From contig NC_065532.1 of NCBI RefSeq assembly GCF_020184175.1, positions 12,834,001-12,898,000 of the forward strand: a stretch of 64,000 nt of DNA, read 5' to 3'. The position numbers and the translations under genes are program-made. The DNA comes from Aphis gossypii (Eukaryota > Arthropoda > Insecta > Hemiptera > Aphididae). The notes below the pieces were generated by a model. The model was not told the origin of the DNA. It saw only the letters and a list, made by a program, of their open reading frames with translations, and made no database searches. Of the stretch, positions 48,601-61,965 are shown in pieces (position 1 is the stretch's first letter; each line of letters starts with the position of its first letter).

Positions 48601-49199
48601 CAAAAAATTAAATCTCAATTAGCTATGAGCGCGTAAAAAATAATAATACAATTAGAAATTGCTTGATAACAGATGAATCATTAACAAACTGCAGCACGGA
48701 GCATAAAATTGATATAATTGAACAACTTTTAATGCGCAAAATAAAACAAAATTATTTCTAAGACAAAACGCATTGTGTAATTCGGGCCTAAGAAATATCG
48801 CCTATTTTTTTTTTTTATAATCGCTTTTCATCGCTGGCTAAACCGCCTAAACCGGTCTAGGAATATTCGAATATGTTTTATTTTCCGTCAATAATAATAT
48901 TATAATGTTCATTCATAAAATGATACATTGCTACCTATCGGCAGGTATTAAAAGTAAAATGTTAATCGCCGAAAATTCCTATAAAATGGCATGAACACTA
49001 GAGAATTCTCTAATCTAAGACTGTGGCTTAGACTTTTTAATAAAAGGATCACATGATTATGCTATTCAGCTAAATCAGCTATAATTCTTATCAAGGAAAG
49101 AACTGATCCCACCACCGATACGTCATGGTAACACTGACCGTCGGCGTCCTTGAACTCGGCATATCACATTGGCTAACCTGTCACATTGTCCGTCGGACA

Positions 49200-49640
49200 T
49201 GAGTGATTTGTTGTAAATTTTGATTATTTTTGTGTATCATTTGTATTTTGACGAATTTTTTTATTATTATTATTATATTTTGAGATCAGTACACGAACGT
49301 TTTCGGCGAGTTTATTTTATTATTCCAACGTGGAAAGACTGCTGTTACACGCCTCCAGAAGATCCCGTAAGCACACCGCGTGAGCAACAGCCGCACCGAA
49401 GTCGTCTGATCATAGCTCGCTGCTGCCGCCGCCGCAGTGTCCGTCGCCAAATCTCCGAAGGCCGAACACCGAAGTCTGCCATAGGAGTGAAGAGAATCCA
49501 GGACAGGTTTTTCTGGCCAAACGACATTGTCCCGAGGGATGATAGCTTGACGGCCTGCCACTGTGCCCTTTGCCGAGAGACAGTCGGCTGAGGAATGTCG
49601 TCGTCTATCTCTCACGGGACACCAAACTCAAAACGAGATC
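49200..49640 (+). promoter_or_regulatory. GC-rich block, probable PHRF1 promoter and 5' leader exon
   Basis: A GC- and CpG-rich patch stands out from the AT-rich surroundings at about 49300-49620. A candidate donor (gtaagc) at about 49367 and an acceptor (ttacttacag, ending about 50344) just before the PHRF1 start fit a non-coding first exon. Overlapping frames on both strands here (49220-49591, 49286-49615) look like composition effects. Confidence 0.45.
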
Positions 49641-50367
49641 GTCCCATCTCAGACTTCGTATCCATTTGAAACATACTCAAAGTATGTACACAGCATTACA
49701 TGTTATTTGCTGTTTTTAGCAGTCTAATCAATAACTCCACATTACCACTTAAAGAAACTCTACAACATTTTCTATCTCAATTGTCTGCTAGGTATTAGTG
49801 TCATATTATAACTGTTTTGGTACAATTGAATGCATTTTCCTATCTGTGGCTGATATCAATGTTAATGTGTATTAATATAGTGTTTATTAAATATGTATAA
49901 CATACATATTGTTCTTGACTTTAATTATTGTTATTTCAAACCTATTGATACTAGATATAAATGATCTTATTGTCCTGTTGACATCTGAGTTTTCTTTAAA
50001 AAAGTACTAGTAATCAATTTTTTACACATAACTAGTATTTCGTTGTCTGTAGGTTAGGTACATTAATAATCAATATAAATATAATGTTTTATGAAATAAA
50101 TACATTAGTTAAGTAGTTATGATAAAACTTTTTCAACCTCATATTGTTGGAACTAGCTTTGTCCAATTTTATTAATTAATTCTGTTGACTTAATTTATTG
50201 TTACTCTGTAAATAGTCTAGGTACCTATCTTTAATATTTAAAATTTGCGCAGTTACCTATAAATTATTTTCATTATAATACCAAGTTTTATACTTATAGT
50301 GTGCTCTTGTCTATAATCATATAATTTGTTTTATATTACTTACAGAATTAAAAGTCAAAGCACAAAG
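49641..50367. other. Probable first intron of PHRF1
   Basis: AT-rich, non-coding. It ends at an acceptor 24 bases before the PHRF1 ATG. No element or RNA gene recognised. Confidence 0.4.
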
Positions 50368-53300
50368 ATGGCAGATTCCGGAGACAGTGATAGTGACACG
50401 GATATACATGTGTATAAGCCTCAGAAATTAAATGTTAGGTTTATCAAAATAATAATCATAATTTGATGTTTTTATCCATATTTTTTTTTTTTAGATTATT
50501 GAAAGTGATGAAGAATGCTCATCCAGTAGTTCTGATGGAGAATCTGATAAATGTCCAATATGTCTCACCCGACTAGGACAACAAGATTTAGCTTCACCAA
50601 ATGCTTGTTTACATACATTTTGTTTAAACTGTCTAACTGAATGGGCAAAAGTAAAATATATTTATTTATTTTAAAGTAATAATTAATTATTTATTTGTCT
50701 CAATTTTTTTTTTATTAGAATGCCAAGACATGTCCTATAGATCGTTTGGATTTCAAATTCATTATTGTGCGAAGTGTTGATGGTCAGATATTACAAACAA
50801 TTGATATTAGTCTTAAAAATGATGTTGAGAAATCCACCTCAAATGTTGAAGACTTAACATTCTGTGAGGTAAGTTTTATTTTTATTGTAATTATATATTA
50901 TAAAGTATTTATCATTAATTTTTAAAATACATGAATATGTTTAGGTTTGCCATTTAAGTCATCGTGAAGATGAAATGCTATTGTGCGATATTTGTGACTG
51001 TGGATATCACATGGATTGCCTAAATCCACCTATTTATACAGTCCCATTAGAAGAATGGTATTGTCCTCAATGTCAAGCAAGAGAAGAGGTAATCCTCAAT
51101 TTCAACTACACTGTGCTAATTAACTACATTTTTATAATTTGATTATTTTTTTATTCTATAAAATATAGTTATTACTTAATTATAATATTTTAATGGTTTA
51201 TTTTCATATTTAATCCTATAGCAAAGTGACAATGACATAGATCGCGAAGAAGTAATTGATTTATTAAATGATTTAAATGATGATGAACAATTACCTAGAC
51301 CAAGGCAAACTAGAATACGATTACAACAACGTTTGGTACCACGAACAAGAGCTAGCGAACGTGTGCGAATGAATACTCAACGTTTACGACAAAATGTAAT
51401 GGTTTATATTATTAAACAATAAGAACAATTAAAAGATAATTAATATAATTATACTTGTGTAGGCTACTGAAGGAGGTATATTACAAACCGTGTCTAATGG
51501 AAAAAGGACAAAGAAATATTCAAAAAGAAAAGTCAGGGTTAAACAAGGGAGGAAAAAAGTAATTAAAATATTTTAAATACAATTTAATAAATATATAAAT
51601 GTATTTTTAATTTTTTTATAAAGGGTATTAAACCTGTAAGAAAAAAGAACACTCAATTAGCTGAAAAATTAGGGATGTGTTCATCAAGATGGAGTAAAAA
51701 CTCTTCTGGTGATAATAGCTCATTGGGTACTTCGTCAAATTTTGTAGATCATACATCATTAAGTATATTTGGAAATCCTCATGAATTTGATTATGTTTCT
51801 GTAGAGTACGTAATTGAAACTAAGGTATTTATACGAATAAAATAATTTTATATTGTTGGTTATATTTTAGGTCTGAAGAAGAGCGAGATATAGGTGGTGA
51901 TGGACCTTTGAATATGTCAACTATATCTCGAATACGTATTTCAACAACTGATTTGATCTCTCGAAAGGAAATAAGTGAAATTTTACGTCGGCCAGTACGT
52001 AGAAATATTAACATATCACATAACACTGATTCAATTAATATTTTGGATAATATATTGAATGTACAAGAAAAATTATTTAAAAATAAAACTATAGAAAATG
52101 TTGACAAACACATCACTCAAGCTCCAATGTATTCAGATCATAGAACTGATAGGAACTCTGATAATGTTGGTAATTATTCATCAAATCGCAATAATAATAG
52201 AAACTATTCTAGAAATAATGAACAATCATATAATAATGCTGGAAATTCAAGTTCATATGAAGAATCTCAATTAACTAATGAACCAAATTTTAGTGAAAAT
52301 CAACCAGTCAATCCTTTTCCTTTTAGAAACTCTGGTCCTATCAAGTTTCGTATGAATGTCACAAAAATGGGAGAAAGAAAGCAGCCTCGGACTCCTCCTA
52401 AGACAGTCACTACTGAATACAACGTAGAGGAAGAAAGTGGCCCTAGTACTCAGGCAGAAGAAACTTTTAAAGCACTTGAACCACCTCCTGATCCACCAGC
52501 TTTATTATTGGGCATCAATTTAGATGATGATGATGCTGATAATCTTATAATTGATGATAAAGATTATTACGATCCTGAAAATCCCAGTGATAATGATGAA
52601 GAAACAGAGATAAGCAAGCAAAGTGGAACTGCTTATATGCAATCGCCAACATATGGTGGTTACATGGAACAGGTAGAAAATAGATCTATACCACTTATAC
52701 CTATTTCCAACAGTACCAATGTATTACGCCCTGATGATGAAGGTATGTCTTCTGAAGAAGATGAAAAAGAAACCAATGATGACTGTCCCAATATATCATT
52801 GTACTCTTCTACTAGTCTCAATATATCTAATTCACCTAAAGAATATGGACCTTTTTTAGAACATGAAAATGTTAAAAGTGATAAATCAAGTGGAGAAGCA
52901 GATATTCAGTTTATTCCTATGCCACCTGTTAGTCCAGAAGTAGACATGTTATCTGATCATGGAGAAACTAGTCCAAAATCTGAAGATCAATGTGTGGAAA
53001 GTATTGAAATTGTTGAAAATACAAAATTATCTTCACCCCACAAAAGTAATAAATGTGAAAATATTGATAACAGTGATGAAAATGAAAATCAATCGAACTC
53101 TGATGATAATGTAATTGATGTCACCAATGAAATTCATTCAGACGTGGAATGTGAGAGCAAAACATCTAAAGCATTAGAAAATAAACAAGAATCAGATATA
53201 ATAGACCTTGAATGTGATGATACTATTGTACCTATAGATGATGACACAGTTGTAGATCAAGAACATATAAATTTAACTGGAGATGCTACTTCTGATGTAT

Positions 53301-56300
53301 CATGTACAACATTAAATAGTTTAAATGCTGATCACCAGAAAAAAAAATCTTTTCCTTTCGATTTTGAACCAATATCAGATTCTGAAGAAGATAAGAAAAA
53401 GACTAAGAATCAAATAGATAATTCTAATAGTAATCAAAGAAAAGATAAACTTTCAAATGGTAAAAACGATGCAACTTTGACAACCAAGGGAAACAAGGAT
53501 AATGATAATAAAAATAAGGTTAAAGAAAAAGAGTCTGAGAAAGAAACTGTGCCATGGAAAAAACTATCGAAAAATTCTAAAGATAGAAACTATCGTTATG
53601 GAAAGGGAAAAGATAAATTAGGTGAAGAAAATGATAAAAAAGAAAAAAAACAGAAAAGAAAAGAAATAGAATTGTATGATGTTCGAAAAGTACTCGAAGA
53701 CAGGCCTAGACGCAAAAAAGATAAATTTGGAAGGGATTTATCTAAATCTAGTCGTAGTGATTCAGACTCTAAAGATCGAAGTAGGCGTAAGAAACGTAAA
53801 AGAAGTCGTTCCAAGCAACGAAGAAGATCTATTTCATCAAGTAAACCAAAAAGTCGAAAACATTCTAGGAGCCGTTATCGTAGTGAATCTAAAAATAGAC
53901 ATCGTTCTAGAAGTAGACATCGATCTAGGAGCAGGCATCGGTCAAGAAGCTCAAAACATTTAGGAAAGTATGAAAAGAATCAAACAATTACAAAAGAACG
54001 TTATCGTTCTCCAGATTCATATGAAGAGCGTGAAGTCTCTCCATTATCCAAACGCCAAGCAAAAAAATCAAAAGAAAAAACAAGTATTTACTCTAAAATA
54101 GAAAAAGCCTGGGAGAGAAAACTATTGAAAACTGATAAAATGTTACAAAAAAAACTAAAGAAAAAATCCAAAGATTATCAATTCTCATCCCCATCTCCAA
54201 GATCATTGTCACCTGGTGTTTCGTCATGGCAATTAATTAAAGATCAAATGACTGGGAGTCCATGGTCACATACTGATATTTCTCGTACCCCATCACCTGC
54301 TTACACACGTCATGCAACAGATATGGATATGAATTATACTTCCAGAGATCAAGAGTTTCCAGAGTATAATGACAACATTGCATTAAACAATTTAACAGTG
54401 ATAGTGAAAAACGATACCTCCAAAAAATCCAAAATCACTAAACGACACCTGACCACACGCCAATTAGCTAATCCACCCGTCAAAGAAGTATTTGCTTCTG
54501 GGGACAATATTATGGTGAGTGTTAATTTCAACAAAGATGCTACATCCAAACAAAATTCCCAAGAACCAAAACGTAAATGGCAAGAACCTGTACCATATAT
54601 GAACACCAAGAAATCGAAAAACAATAATGCTGAGGCAGCACCAGACACTACTTCTGTAATTCAGAAAACGTCCTCAAAAAGAACTCCAAACCCTAAATGG
54701 CTGAATCGTAAAAGAATTTCTAGGACAATTGAAGTGAATAATACTAAACCAGTTGCAATCATAGATTTAAATACTTCTCCATTTAGAGAAATAGAGATGT
54801 CTCCAAAGTCCATTATTGTTTTAACAGACAGTGATGATGACAAAGAAGTGAAAAAATCTGAGACCAAGAAGGACAATAGTCCTGAAAAGTCTAAAGAAAT
54901 TGTTATTGCTGAACAACAAAAGCCTGTGGAGAAAAATGAAAACAGTACCCAAACGTTGACAACAATCATGATTGGTGGTCCGAAAACTCCTCCTGAACCA
55001 GTTATCACCATTTCCAAACCAGATAACATATCTACTAATAGTTGTGAATTTAATAGTCAAGATGAAGATCACACTCAACCTCATGATGTACGAGGCCGGG
55101 GACCTAATACACCTCCAGAACCTCCTCGCTCTGTAGACACGGTTGTCAGTGAGACTGCATATGATCCTTTTGAACCAACAAAATCAAATTCACCAAGCCC
55201 ACCACCTAGAATTGATATGTTTGAAGATGATGATGACAATGATGATGATGGTGATAACCATCATAATGATACATCTGCACAACCTATAGAGGAGAACAAA
55301 ACTACTGATAGCCAATCTTCTGTTTCACCTCAGATACTAGCTAAAACTATAACACCACCATTTTTAGAATCCCAAAGTTCAACTCAAACAGATAAATCCC
55401 CAGAAAAACTTACCACCACCACTACAAACACATCGCTATTCACTAGTCCAGTAGCTACCAAAACTCCTAGTCCTGTTCAACCAACACCCACTGCTACTAA
55501 TCAAGATGAAATAATCGATTTAGATGACAACGAGGACAGTCAAACATCTGCATTTGATAATGGTGCTGATTCACCTTATTCTCCTGGTGAAGGTTTTGTA
55601 GATGAAATGAAAGGTTCATCACCAGAAAGCCCTGTTCCTCAAACTAAGAATGTTGTGCCTACATCACAGAACCAAAACAAAAGTGAAGCAAGAAGTAAAT
55701 TGGACACTTTGCTCAGTATACTACCACAGTCTAAACCTCCTACTATTTTTGATAATATGATGAAAATTAAGAACCTAAAACCTCTTAAATTTTCGACCAA
55801 ATCAAAATGTAAGCATATAATAATATTACCCCTTACTCTTATTACTAATTATTAAAGATTATTTTTCTTTACAATTGTATTAATTTTTAGATTCTAAACA
55901 TAATACCTCTAATGAGGATAGTGTTGATGATTTACCTGGATCAGCAGTTGAATTAGAATCAAAAAATAAGGTGATATTTCTTAATTACTTGTCTTCTAAC
56001 ATATTACTTTAGTTAATTTCCAAAAAATGTATAATCTTAAAACACTTGTTAATTTTTTGGTACATTTGTATAGTTTTTGGAAAAGTTAAATCGACAAGAA
56101 CGTGTTATTGAAGAAGTGAAACTCGTGTTAAAGCCTCACTACAACAAAAAGCATATAACGAAAGAACAGTACAAAGATATTATGAGGAAAGCTGTACCTA
56201 AAGTAAGTTAAAAGTTTAAAAATAAAAAATAATTTCTTTTAATTAATGTTATATCCTGTATGTAGATCTGTCACAATAAGAGTGGTGAGATTAATCCACA

Positions 56301-56385
56301 GAAAATACATAGTCTTATAGAATTGTATGTGATCAAATATAGACACTCACACAGAAAACAAGTACAACGGATTCCAAACAAGTGA
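50368..56385 (+). CDS. PHRF1: PHD and RING finger domain protein 1 (PHRF1), complete
   Basis: A nuclear E3 ligase and chromatin reader that binds the RNA polymerase II C-terminal domain. Exons: 50368-50433, 50495-50650, 50719-50868, 50945-51088, 51222-51395, 51463-51558, 51624-51805, 51871-55808, 55891-55970, 56074-56202, 56266-56385. They give 1744 residues, against about 1650 in human. RING finger in exons 2-3 (CPICL, CLHTFCLNCL, TCPID). C4HC3 PHD finger in exon 4 (CHLSHREDEMLLCDICDCGYHMDCL, given here in parts: CHLS, LLCDICDCGYHMDC, WYCPQC). The 3.9 kb exon 8 is disordered: Asp/Glu/Ser-rich, an Arg-Ser repeat block near 53740-53950, and many Ser-Pro and Thr-Pro sites. The last three exons form the conserved C-terminal helical region (LNRQERVIEEVK, KPHYNKKHITKEQYKDI). 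The frame is intact. Confidence 0.93.
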
Positions 56386-58467
56386 ATTGTTTTTTAAATT
56401 CTTTTACATAATTTTGTATAACATACGGCATAGCTTATTTCTAATCACAAATAAGTTTAAGCTGAAAGCTCAAACTCGATTGTTAAAAGTTATAGCAAAA
56501 AGATTTTTATTTATACTTTGTGTTCTTACCGTTGTGTATTAGTATTATATATTATTATTATTCATCATTTTTGATAGATAAGCCAGTGTTGTTTTTGACC
56601 CGGTTTGCCTCTTGATTTATGATTTTTTATTTGTAAAATAACATATTAATTGTACATTTATTTATTGTGTTATAATTTTTTTACTACATATTTATGATAA
56701 GGAATATAATATATAATATTATTATATTACTTTCATTATTGTACTGTATTGTAAATATCTTTAACCTAATTTGTACATTGAATAACAATTCTTATTTATT
56801 TATTTAATTGAATACCTTATAGTTTAATCGTTTTATATTCAAAACTTTTTAGTCATAAATATAGTGAAAAAATATTAAATTAGTTGGGCAAATTTTGAAA
56901 ATTTTAGATTTATTATTTAGCCCGATTAAAAAAAATATATTTATATTTATTATTTACCAAATACAATTGTAGTTTTTTTTCAATTCTTTACTTCTTTAAA
57001 ATTGTTTCCTATTTCTGGGTTGTTTCAAATAAGACCTGGACAAGTGTTCATAATAATATTCTGTTTTGTTCTTATTTAGAACTTACACAAATAATAATTA
57101 TTAAGTCTATGAAAATAAAAAAATAAAATCCAAATTAATTATTTCATAAATTGTTTTTAATCATGGCAATTATACCATGTTAAAGTTGAGTAATTACTAA
57201 TTAGTCACTCATACATATTTTCTGTTGATTTAAAATTTTGCGTTTTATTTTTATTTTTTTTTTGAATAATTAGTTATAGTTTACCACTTTTTAATAAATC
57301 TGTGGACAATACGTCAATACACCTAATGTATTATTATAAATTACAATGCATAAATATTATATTTATACTTAAAATCCCAATAACTAAATAATTGAATTTT
57401 CTTTAAATTACATGGAATTAAACATTTCCAGATAAGAGTAATTGGGAATTTAAAAATCTAATTTACCATAAAATAGGATGAATAAAAATACTTTTTAATT
57501 TTTAAGTATATAAAAAAAAATTTATTTAGGCACATCATTTATTAACCCGTCTTTACTCGCACGAGATAAATAATTACCTAGCTTATTTTTATTTATAATT
57601 TTATGAGTGTTTTTTTGAGTCATTTCGTACATTTCTATAGCCTCGAATAATTTGTTAGTAGATAAAATTTAACTGGTTCTTTGTCATCTTAGATTTTCGT
57701 TTATTTGCTAGGAGTGCATAAAGTGATCGGAATCAGTGTTTTGGAAATAATTTACCCCGTACAAGTAATTCATTCCCGATTTTTTTATCCATAACAGTTT
57801 TTGATAATTTTTTTATAATGTAATTTTATTTTATGATAAAGGTCTAAATACAATTTGGTAACCAATTATTTACATCTAGGTTGGTTTTAATTGCATAATA
57901 TTTTAGAATCAGAACAGGTAAAGCCATTGGCACGATGTAGAGTGTTATTACCTTCTCTACATCGTGGTACCTATACTAAGTGGTTTGTCTCCTAGACAAA
58001 ATGTGTACATTTATTTTGTCATGTTACCAACTTCTATTTTATGTAGAGTACACTTACTTTGTCATGACTCATGATATAACAATAAGTTTTCACTAGTAAA
58101 CATAAATGAATAGATGCAATATAATTAACTTATCATTAGATATCACTAAACACTGCACTTTTAATAGGCTAGTAAGAATTCTAGGGAATGATATGATGAT
58201 CAGACTTCACCACCATTATACACCAATATGATATTAAAATATTTTTGAGTCCATTCCATCTTAGTCCATACGACTATACACCATAGTTGCGACCATATTA
58301 TTTGTTATTTATCGTATGATAATGCACGATCACGTTTAAATACAAAATACTAAAAAGATGTTTGGTCTATCGCTTCGTTTTTCTACAGAAATTGGAAAAC
58401 AATTTAACAACACTTTACCCATGGTAAAATAAATTAATTTGTATTAATTCTTATATATTATGTATAT
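56386..58467. other. PHRF1 3' flank, AT-rich
   Basis: Long AT-rich region probably including the 3' UTR. An inverted pair cacgatgtagag / ctctacatcgtg at 57931-57969 can form a 12 bp stem. No gene is supported. Confidence 0.4.
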
Positions 58468-58791
58468 ATGTATGTATACAATTTAAATTTTGTCCATCCT
58501 CCTCATGAGTATGCCCTGGTACTCCAAAACATGAACTTACTATCTCTAGCCGATCGCCCTAATGCCCGTGACCTAACCTTCCTTCAGAATATCATTTATG
58601 GTAAAATCGATTCTTCCTTATTCCTTCAACACATCAGCTTCAGAGTTCCTTCACGATATACCCGTAACATTGATCCATTCGCTATTCCATTATGGATCAC
58701 TGATTATCTAAAAAATGAACCTCTCACTCATTGTATGTTGGAAATTATGTATAAGATTTTTTTAGTTATTTTTTGCATAGAGTCTACTTGA
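58468..58791 (+). mobile_element. LINE (Jockey-like) fragment, region after the reverse transcriptase
   Basis: The frame encodes LLSLADRPNARDLTFLQNIIYGKIDSS-type sequence (LSLADRPNARDLTFLQNI), then ISFRVPSRYTR and PFAIPLWITDYLKNEPL. This matches the general layout of the C-terminal part of non-LTR retrotransposon ORF2 (LxDRR...FL...LL, then the FRVPxRxTR and TNYxxNxPL blocks). Nothing of the reverse transcriptase itself is adjacent, so this is an isolated relic, with insertion limits not visible. Confidence 0.6.
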
Positions 58792-59722
58792 AACACATTT
58801 ATTTTTACAACTTTACTTTCTTATGAACTTTGATTGTTATTGAAATATTTATAGTTTTATATAAATACTATATAAAGTGCATTTTCATATTAAACAATTA
58901 GGAATATAATCTAATTAAGCACACGAGTTTTACTGGTTTCGACTTTATAGTAGGAACTAGTTTTTACTGTTGTAAAAATAAAAATTAAACACAAGTCAGT
59001 TTAAGACAATTATAATAATTAAAAAAGTTAACTGATCGAAGTAAGAATATTGTTAGTTTATTTTATTTTTTGTTTTATTTCATAGTTTCCAAGTTTAGAT
59101 ATTTGGTACCTAACGAAAGTAATTGCGAAAATTAAAGTTAAATTTGTACTTGCCTAGTAAAGTAGTAACTATACTTACATTATTTATTCTAACATTCACT
59201 ATAAATATTAGTATATCATCAACGTTGCAACATCTATAACTCTGATTAGTTCTGGATAATTCTGAATGGAGCCGATATAACTATTTATAGTTACAATAAT
59301 ACAATTTTAAGAAACGTCGTGATTTTTAATCGTTCTTCATGATTATTTTATTAAGTACTGAAAATTTTCTAATTTTGACTCCCTTAAAGTACAAACTATA
59401 TATAAAATGTTATACAAGAAACTTCCCTCGAAGTTTATGATCGGAGCATTTTTTCTATTAAAAAAAGTTTCTTCAGACACAAATAAAAAAATACATACAC
59501 ACTACTTATAATAAAAATCTATATACTCATTACTCCGCTTTAAATCTAATAGTATGTATTCAATGATGGAAAATACAAACACAATATATTAGATACCTAT
59601 ATATACTTATTAACAAATGATTTTTTTTTAACTTTGATTTAAAATACCATTACTCTTGGATATTATTGAACTGTCAATAAATTGGGTTTTAATAATTATA
59701 TTAATTATGCTTAGATAAACAG
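58792..59722. other. AT-rich DNA, nothing recognised
   Basis: No coding frame or transposon end stands out between the LINE fragment and the ATP synthase-like exon. Confidence 0.4.
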
Positions 59723-60279
59723 AACTTCTTCAAGGACTACATTAAAACTCATCTGTCGGTCATTGCATAATATAACATGCAGTGTACAAGCTTCAGAAAT
59801 GTCTTCTATACTGGAACAAAAAATTTTAGGAGCTCCACCCAAAGTATGTAATATCTAGACTTATATGTATAAAAGGCTAAAAAATCCATTTAAGTAGGTA
59901 TAATGTGTACTGTAACTTCATGATTGAACAGGTTACTGTAATTAATGCTCTAAATTTTGATTTAATGAAAAACCATTGTATTCGATAAAAAAACAATTCT
60001 GGAAAAAAATATGGTCTAACAACTCAGATTAGGTACCGTCAAGTATATAAACATTTGGAATAAATTTGTTTTAATTATTATTTATTATATTTTCAAATAA
60101 TTTTATTTTAGATGTCTCTGTTGTTGAGGCGTCCAACCGGTCGTGAGGCCTACCTAGGTGATATTGTGTTCTACCTTCATTCTTGTCTTTTGGAGCGAGC
60201 AGCTAAGATGAGCGATGCTATGGGTTGTGGATCTTTGACCGCTTTACCTATAGTCGAAATTCAAGCTGGTGACTATAGT
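59723..60279 (+). pseudogene. Internally deleted copy of ATP synthase alpha subunit gene
   Basis: Two exon-like blocks of mitochondrial F1 ATPase alpha. Block 1 (59723-59843) encodes the end of the presequence and ASEMSSILEQKILGAPPK, then a donor gtatgt. Block 2 (60112-60279) follows an acceptor at 60111 and encodes MSLLLRRPTGREAYLG, YLHSCLLERAAKMSDAMG and SLTALPIVEIQAGD, from roughly residue 300 onwards. About 240 residues with the nucleotide-binding P-loop are missing between them, and the remainder after GDYS is absent. Block 2 has an extra residue (GDIVFY for GDVFY) and Arg-to-Cys changes. Retained splice sites show a DNA-level duplication, not a processed retrocopy. It cannot make a working subunit. 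Confidence 0.75.
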
Positions 60280-60369
60280 GATGGCAACTTGTTATCAATT
60301 TCCGTAACTGTTATAAACTGTTATTGTTCACTTACACCAAAAATAACAGTGAAAATAACAGTTACTGTC

Positions 60370-61350
60370 TCACTCAACCCGTCAAGTCTCCGCCGCCGCC
60401 GCCGTAGCGAGTCGTCGCCAACGCCATCGTCGTACCGGTCGGGGCGGAATCGTTGCCCGCTCCGCGCCGGTACCGTCACCAGTCGTACTCTTCGCCGTCC
60501 GTCGTCGTTCCGCGCGACATAAAACCGACCTTTCGCATCGCCGACCGACTAGCTAGCGACGTCCGACGATCCTCCGTCGTCGCGCGCAGGTGGCCGGAAA
60601 ACGCGCTCGCGGGTGACATACCGCCGGACACCGTCCGTGCTCTTTCCCGTATTCCCTGTTCTGCGTCGCCGTCGTCCTGCCAGATGTCTTCGGCGGAGGA
60701 GGTTGAACGATGGTAGTTCCGCTCGAACGCCGTCTCAGCGTACGCAGCACAAGCGCAGAGCGACACGCTTATTGATGATCTTCCCCGCAGATCGTCTCTT
60801 GCGTGGCTTTGACATCTCGATGCGGGTGCTACGTACGGCTGATCGGGCTCAACCGCTGCTAAGTCTTTTACCATCACGGGGCTCCGGTTTCCACCACACC
60901 CTCCGCCGGCAAGTCATCGTCGTTGTTTTTATCGCTATCCGAATATGCGGCCGTCGGACCGTCGTCTTCAATAGCGGTCGGTTGATGTTTATTCTCTACT
61001 TCGATTACCATCACCGGCTCTCCTGTGTTTTCCACCGACTCGCCTGTATTTTCCACCGACTCGCCTGTGTTTTCCACCGACTCTCCTGTGTTTTCCACCA
61101 ACTCGCCTGTGTTTTCTACCATACCGACTCTGAAACGTCGGACGTCTGGGTTGATTGATCGTTAAATAAAAAATGTCTAATCGCCGGTGCTGGAACAAAA
61201 TCGGCACCAATGCGATCCTGGATGGCCGTCACCACCAATAAAATTAAGTCGACAACTTCATCTATGGCCGCCAGTTCTTCAGCGGCGTCGGCGACATCAT
61301 TTCTCTCGGCGTACAAGAGGACTAATTTGTGTAACGTCTTCTCCATAGTT
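60370..61350 (-). pseudogene. GC-rich coding-like block, unknown protein, frame-broken
   Basis: A sharply bounded GC-rich island in AT-rich DNA. On the minus strand, an ATG at 61346 opens MEKTLHKLVLLYAERNDVAD, a helical region, then FNDQSTQTSDVSES. The frame then breaks where about five extra bases interrupt the first unit of a repeat. The next frame (61122-60874) has five VENTGES-like 7-residue repeats and an acidic segment, and ends at a stop at 60874. A third frame continues to 60476 and, past one TGA, to about 60375 with an Arg/Gly-rich end. The successive open frames suggest one former protein of roughly 320 residues with at least two frameshifts. I do not recognise a family. Plus-strand frames in the same place are probably shadows. 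Confidence 0.4.
61017..61122 (-). repeat. Five tandem copies of a 21 bp unit
   Basis: The plus strand reads gttttccaccgactcgcct with small variations, five times in succession. On the minus strand each copy encodes Val-Glu-Asn-Thr-Gly-Glu-Ser or a variant with Leu or Pro last. Confidence 0.85.
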
Positions 61351-61965
61351 GTAATATACGCAAGAATATAATTATATAATAATTCTAAAATATAAAAAAT
61401 ATAAGGCTATAACAGTATAACCTATATACACACACACACGATCGCTCGTCTCCAATTTAAAGATTTTTACTCTTGCTTAATTAATATCTATCAAAGTATC
61501 AATTGACATTTAATATTTAAACGAATAGGTATCAACGAAAATCAAGCATTCAATACAGTCAAATTTTTCCGATTAAAATCAGCAAAAATAAAAATAACAA
61601 TAAAACCGATCAAAGCTCTTGTCTGTTATGGTACCTACCATCAACAAAAGAGATTACTCCTGCTCTTCTACTTCTGAATATTGCCAGTTTTACAAAAAAC
61701 TAATTAACCAAACAAAAAAGTAAAAAAAAAATCTGTACATTCGCTAGCAAATTAAAAAAAAAATACTTTTCAATTAATGATGGTAAGTTCTCTGGTATCG
61801 ACAATAATAAGTAACAGATTAGGTATGTATTGTATAGCAATGTACGAATTTACCGTTCACCTATGTATTTGGCAACATTGCTTAAAACTTTAAAAGTAAA
61901 AATAATAAATCGAGCGCAATCGTATCGCGCCCCATATATCTTATATTTAAATTTAAAAGCCAACC
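61351..61965. other. AT-rich DNA, possible decayed LINE 5' part
   Basis: Broken + strand frames from about 61650 may be the start of the endonuclease domain whose better-preserved part follows, but stops are frequent. A short acacac run is at 61428-61438. Confidence 0.3.

Noticed and set aside
49220..49615. Overlapping open frames on both strands in a GC-rich patch
   Set aside because: Arg/Cys-rich on one strand and no recognised domain on either. They fit a promoter/5' UTR CpG patch better than a gene.
53596..53814. Minus-strand frames under PHRF1 exon 8 (also 54349-55084)
   Set aside because: Shadows of a low-complexity Asp/Ser/Arg-rich coding exon.
60453..61158. Plus-strand Arg-rich frames in the GC island
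   Set aside because: The minus strand has the better reading (start codon, repeats, smooth composition). The plus frames are probably composition effects.
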